Below, one piece after another: positions 61,777-64,000 of a stretch of DNA of 64,000 nucleotides. Each line of letters opens with the position of its first letter. Position 1 is the first letter of the stretch. The position numbers and the translations under genes are program-made. The stretch covers positions 62,001 through 126,000 of the forward strand of contig JARLGM010000002.1 in the NCBI GenBank assembly GCA_031292755.1, in the 5' to 3' direction. The notes under the pieces were generated by a model that searched no databases, was not told the DNA's origin, and saw nothing but the letters and a program-made list of their open reading frames with translations. The DNA comes from Candidatus Sulfopaludibacter sp. Its GTDB lineage: Bacteria; Acidobacteriota; Terriglobia; Bryobacterales; Bryobacteraceae.

Positions 61777-62973
61777 ATGCATGAAAACGAGCACGGGCGC
61801 CACAACCTGAAATGGCACCTCATTACCGGGGTTCTGTTCGTGCTGGCCGGGGCCGGCGCCACGCGCTTCCTGGAGAGCAGCAATCTGCTGGCCTGGCCGC
61901 AGCGCGCCTTGCTGGACAGTATGCCCAGCACCCTCACTTCCACGCCCTCCCGCGCGCTCGTCATTGTCACCATCGACGATGACGATTACGCCGAGCGCTT
62001 TCACCGGCGCAGCCCGCTGGATCCCGGCCAGGTAGCCGCAATCATCGGCGCAATTCAGTACTTCGCGCCAAAAGCGATCGGGGTGGACCTGGATACCGGG
62101 GACTGGAATCCGCACGACGCGGCGCGCGTTCCCGCCGCGCCCGGACGCCTGGTGTGGGCTCGCCTCTTCGACGCCGATCCGTCCGGCCCCCTCCGCATCG
62201 CTAATTTGGATAAGGTGCTCGGATCCGACGATTCCACCGTGTGCTTCGGACTGACCGCCATGCAGGCCGATTCCGACCTGCGCGTGCGCCAGTACCCCGG
62301 CGAATACCATTGGGTGCGGGGCGGCCAGACCGTGGCATATCCGTCATTTCCCCTGGTGGTGCAGCAGGTGGTCAAGGATGGAACCTGTCCCAGGCAGGAA
62401 AAGCCGCAGTCGGAGGACGCGCGAACCGAAGCCAACTGGAATGAAAACCGGCTCCTCATCCGTTATCGCGGGGAAGGGCATGAGATCCGCAAGATTCCCG
62501 CCGGCGCTCTGATGGACACGCTCGAGATTGCCGCCCATAGTCCCGAGAACCCCGCCGTGGATCGTATGCGAAGCCTGCTGGCCGGCAACGTCGTGCTGTT
62601 GGGCGGAACCTACAAGGCAGGACGCGATTCCTACCCCACGCCGGTGGGCATGGTGGCCGGAGTGGAGATCCTGGGCCAGGCGATTCTTACCGCGCGGGAT
62701 GGCCCGATTCGCGAAGCGGGAAGTGGCCTGATCTGGTTCGATATCTGCCTGGGACTGGCATTGCTGGCGCTGAGTTTGAACCATCCCAGGCTCGCCACCG
62801 CGGTCAATGTCGCGCTGCTGTTCCTGCTGGTTCCCGTCAGCGGCTGGCTGTTCCGGTCGTTCGCGTTCTTTCTGGATACCATTCCGGTGCAGATCAGCAT
62901 GATGGTCCACTCCAACTTCCACCCCATGCTGGAACGGTATATGGAAAAATTGGAAGAAAGGCTCGTGAAGTGA
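61777..62973 (+). CDS. CHASE2-domain membrane protein without an output domain
   Basis: 398 residues. A first membrane segment (LITGVLFVLAGAGATRFL) is followed by an extracytoplasmic CHASE2 sensor (residues about 55-310), with ALVIVTIDDDDYAERFHRRS, FAPKAIGVDLDTGDWN and RSLLAGNVVLLGGTYKAGRD. The C-terminus has two or three membrane segments (LIWFDICLGLALLALSL and following) and ends 40 residues later. CHASE2 normally precedes a cyclase, kinase or adenylyl cyclase domain; here none remains, so signalling must go through another protein. Start codon has only a weak ribosome site; it follows the FecR-like gene by 6 bases. Confidence 0.85.
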   Translation: MHENEHGRHNLKWHLITGVLFVLAGAGATRFLESSNLLAWPQRALLDSMPSTLTSTPSRALVIVTIDDDDYAERFHRRSPLDPGQVAAIIGAIQYFAPKAIGVDLDTGDWNPHDAARVPAAPGRLVWARLFDADPSGPLRIANLDKVLGSDDSTVCFGLTAMQADSDLRVRQYPGEYHWVRGGQTVAYPSFPLVVQQVVKDGTCPRQEKPQSEDARTEANWNENRLLIRYRGEGHEIRKIPAGALMDTLEIAAHSPENPAVDRMRSLLAGNVVLLGGTYKAGRDSYPTPVGMVAGVEILGQAILTARDGPIREAGSGLIWFDICLGLALLALSLNHPRLATAVNVALLFLLVPVSGWLFRSFAFFLDTIPVQISMMVHSNFHPMLERYMEKLEERLVK

Positions 62974-63089
62974 TCCGTCGCTGCCAGCGCCGATCCACGA
63001 GGCCAACCGCCCTGCCAGAGTCCGGCACGGGACAATCCATCCGCTCGGAATGCAGACAGCCACGTCCGTGAAATCAAGGAGTCTGACTG

Positions 63090-63302
63090 ATGACTCGAAC
63101 GTACTCTCTGATTATCGAAGGGGACAGCGCTGGTTACAGCGCTTATGTGCCAGAACTCCCGACTATTGTGGTCGCGGGCAATTCGATAGACGATTTGGCT
63201 GCCCGCGCCAAGGAAGCCATCCAACTCTACTGGCGGACCCTGCACGATGATCGATCCCCGGGTGCGACCGTTCGTGAAATCCAAGTCGATCTGCCGGTTT
63301 AG
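63090..63302 (+). CDS. HicB-like antitoxin-type protein, orphan
   Basis: 70 residues from ATG 63090 preceded by AAGGAG. The sequence (YSLIIEGDSAGYSAYVPELP, TIVVAGNSIDDLAARAKEAI) matches the RNase-H-like partial fold of HicB antitoxins, which normally neutralise a HicA mRNA interferase. No HicA-type small gene is found on either side; the open frame at 63247-63459 has no HicA features. No C-terminal DNA-binding domain is present, so it is a minimal HicB. It may be an orphan or act with a distant partner. The 236 bases after it (63303-63538) hold no gene. Confidence 0.85.
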   Translation: MTRTYSLIIEGDSAGYSAYVPELPTIVVAGNSIDDLAARAKEAIQLYWRTLHDDRSPGATVREIQVDLPV

Positions 63303-63538
63303 GGCGGTCTTAGTCGCTCGGCGGGTCAAGCCCGCGGGATGGGCGTCATACGACCAAATGGCCTTCATGTTGCGTTTATTGCAGGTCAGAGGAAGGCATA
63401 AAGAAGCGGCGGCTTTGTTCCGCGCCGCTGTCGACCCTGAGATGGAAGATTGCGGATAGTTCACCACGAGTTGTTTGGATGTGGGTACGGCGAACGTCGT
63501 GGTGTAGGAATTGAAAATGGTTTGTGCACTGGGACGAC

Positions 63539-64000
63539 TCAGTCTCGCAGCACGGTCATGGGATCGACGCGGGTTGCACGGCGTGCAGGGAGATGCAACG
63601 CCAGGAATGCCACGAGAGCGACAGCCAGAAGCGCACTACAGATCGCGACGGGATCGGCTGGGCTGACGTGGTATAGGGCGCGGGCTACAACCCGCGCGGC
63701 GAGGACTGCGGCGGCAGTACCGACGACCGCGCCGCCGGCGACCATGACGAATCCATGGCTAAAGACAAGTTTCCTGACGTCACCAGGGCGGGCGCCGAGA
63801 GCCATTCGGATGCCGATTTCGTGGGTGCGGCGTGTCACGGAATGGGAGACTACACCATACAGACCTACGGCTGAGAGAAAGATGCCGAGCAGAGCGGAGA
63901 CACCGAACAGGCCGGAGGAGGATCGCCAGGCGAAAAGCGGAATGGACATTTGCTGCTGGAGTGTGTTCAGCGAGTTGATGGTCAGGCCGGGCGCCTTGCG
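63539..64000 (-). CDS. FtsX/MacB-type permease, C-terminal end only (continues past the window)
   Basis: The frame is open from the right edge; about 153 residues of the C-terminus are visible. They include the FtsX-type helices GVSALLGIFLSAVGLYGVVS and ARVVARALYHVSPADPVAI, the EIGIRMALGARPGDV coupling segment and the end LPARRATRVDPMTVLRD. This matches the same orphan-permease family as 53189-55618, with which it shares the HEIGIR-ALGA pattern. The ATG near 63949 is internal and not a start. Partner ATPase unknown. Confidence 0.88.
   Translation of the reverse strand, partial: RKAPGLTINSLNTLQQQMSIPLFAWRSSSGLFGVSALLGIFLSAVGLYGVVSHSVTRRTHEIGIRMALGARPGDVRKLVFSHGFVMVAGGAVVGTAAAVLAARVVARALYHVSPADPVAICSALLAVALVAFLALHLPARRATRVDPMTVLRD

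Noticed and set aside
63247-63459. Possible HicA toxin after the HicB-like gene
   Set aside because: The 70-residue frame overlaps HicB and lacks the double-stranded-RNA-binding-like HicA pattern and catalytic histidine context.

Overview
The window looks like a chromosomal segment of a GC-rich acidobacterium of the Solibacter/Bryobacter type. Several families largely typical of that group point this way: a protein ending in the Solibacter-type C-terminal domain (TIGR03437 family, 30099-31727), a VWFA-related acidobacterial protein (TIGR03436 type, 40237-42303), FtsX/MacB-like orphan permeases of the acidobacterial duplicated type (53189-55618 and the right edge), an Oar-like TonB-dependent receptor with a carboxypeptidase-regulatory domain (36739-40101), and a DUF1800/DUF1501 pair (21755-24769). 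This assignment comes from family recognition by eye; no search was run. No rRNA, tRNA or CRISPR array was seen.

Layout. 1-7.9 kb: the end of a BNR-repeat propeller protein, an M1 aminopeptidase, a broken sulfatase, then a leftward set (Gfo/Idh/MocA oxidoreductase, enolase-superfamily dehydratase/racemase, TSUP permease) and a graveyard of amidohydrolase and planctomycete-type cytochrome/DUF1549 fragments. 7.9-12.0 kb: one very large Tat-type secreted protein, probably a polysaccharide lyase-like enzyme with a fibronectin-like tail. 12.1-20.5 kb: a leftward stress and carbon block holding UPF0182, a DksA-like zinc-finger protein, a YflT-like protein, a SYLF protein, and a shredded pentose-phosphate/acetyl-phosphate operon (rpiB', ackA', copper ATPase', intact xfp, fba'). 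20.5-21.7 kb: a mosaic of transposase, Gln-rich tail and Fis-helix fragments.

21.7-36.6 kb: DUF1800/DUF1501, SIMPL-MsrA-phosphoesterase, an alginate-lyase-like protein, NagA, then IlvE, TIGR03437, YdcF and a UPF0104 membrane protein, and a two-component system. 36.7-48 kb: the Oar-like receptor, VWFA protein, a SpoIIE-type phosphatase, a tannase-family esterase, an HlyD-like adaptor and an MFS transporter. 48-50.1 kb: the ergothioneine pair egtB-egtD. 50.2-55.6 kb: a TolB-type propeller, a DUF3108 protein and an orphan permease. 55.7-60.3 kb: a leftward run of envelope-type genes ending in an ECF sigma factor/anti-sigma module. 60.5-64 kb: an A-type iron-sulfur carrier, a FecR-like/CHASE2 pair, a HicB-like protein and a second permease cut by the window edge.

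The most unusual property is the number of well-recognisable genes that have lost internal blocks and now lie as short abutting pieces (2893-3334, 6924-7722, 12143-15863, 21108-21617), including an in-frame acetate kinase/copper-ATPase chimera directly upstream of an apparently intact phosphoketolase. Either the strain has undergone many short deletions, or the assembly has collapsed; read-level evidence would decide.
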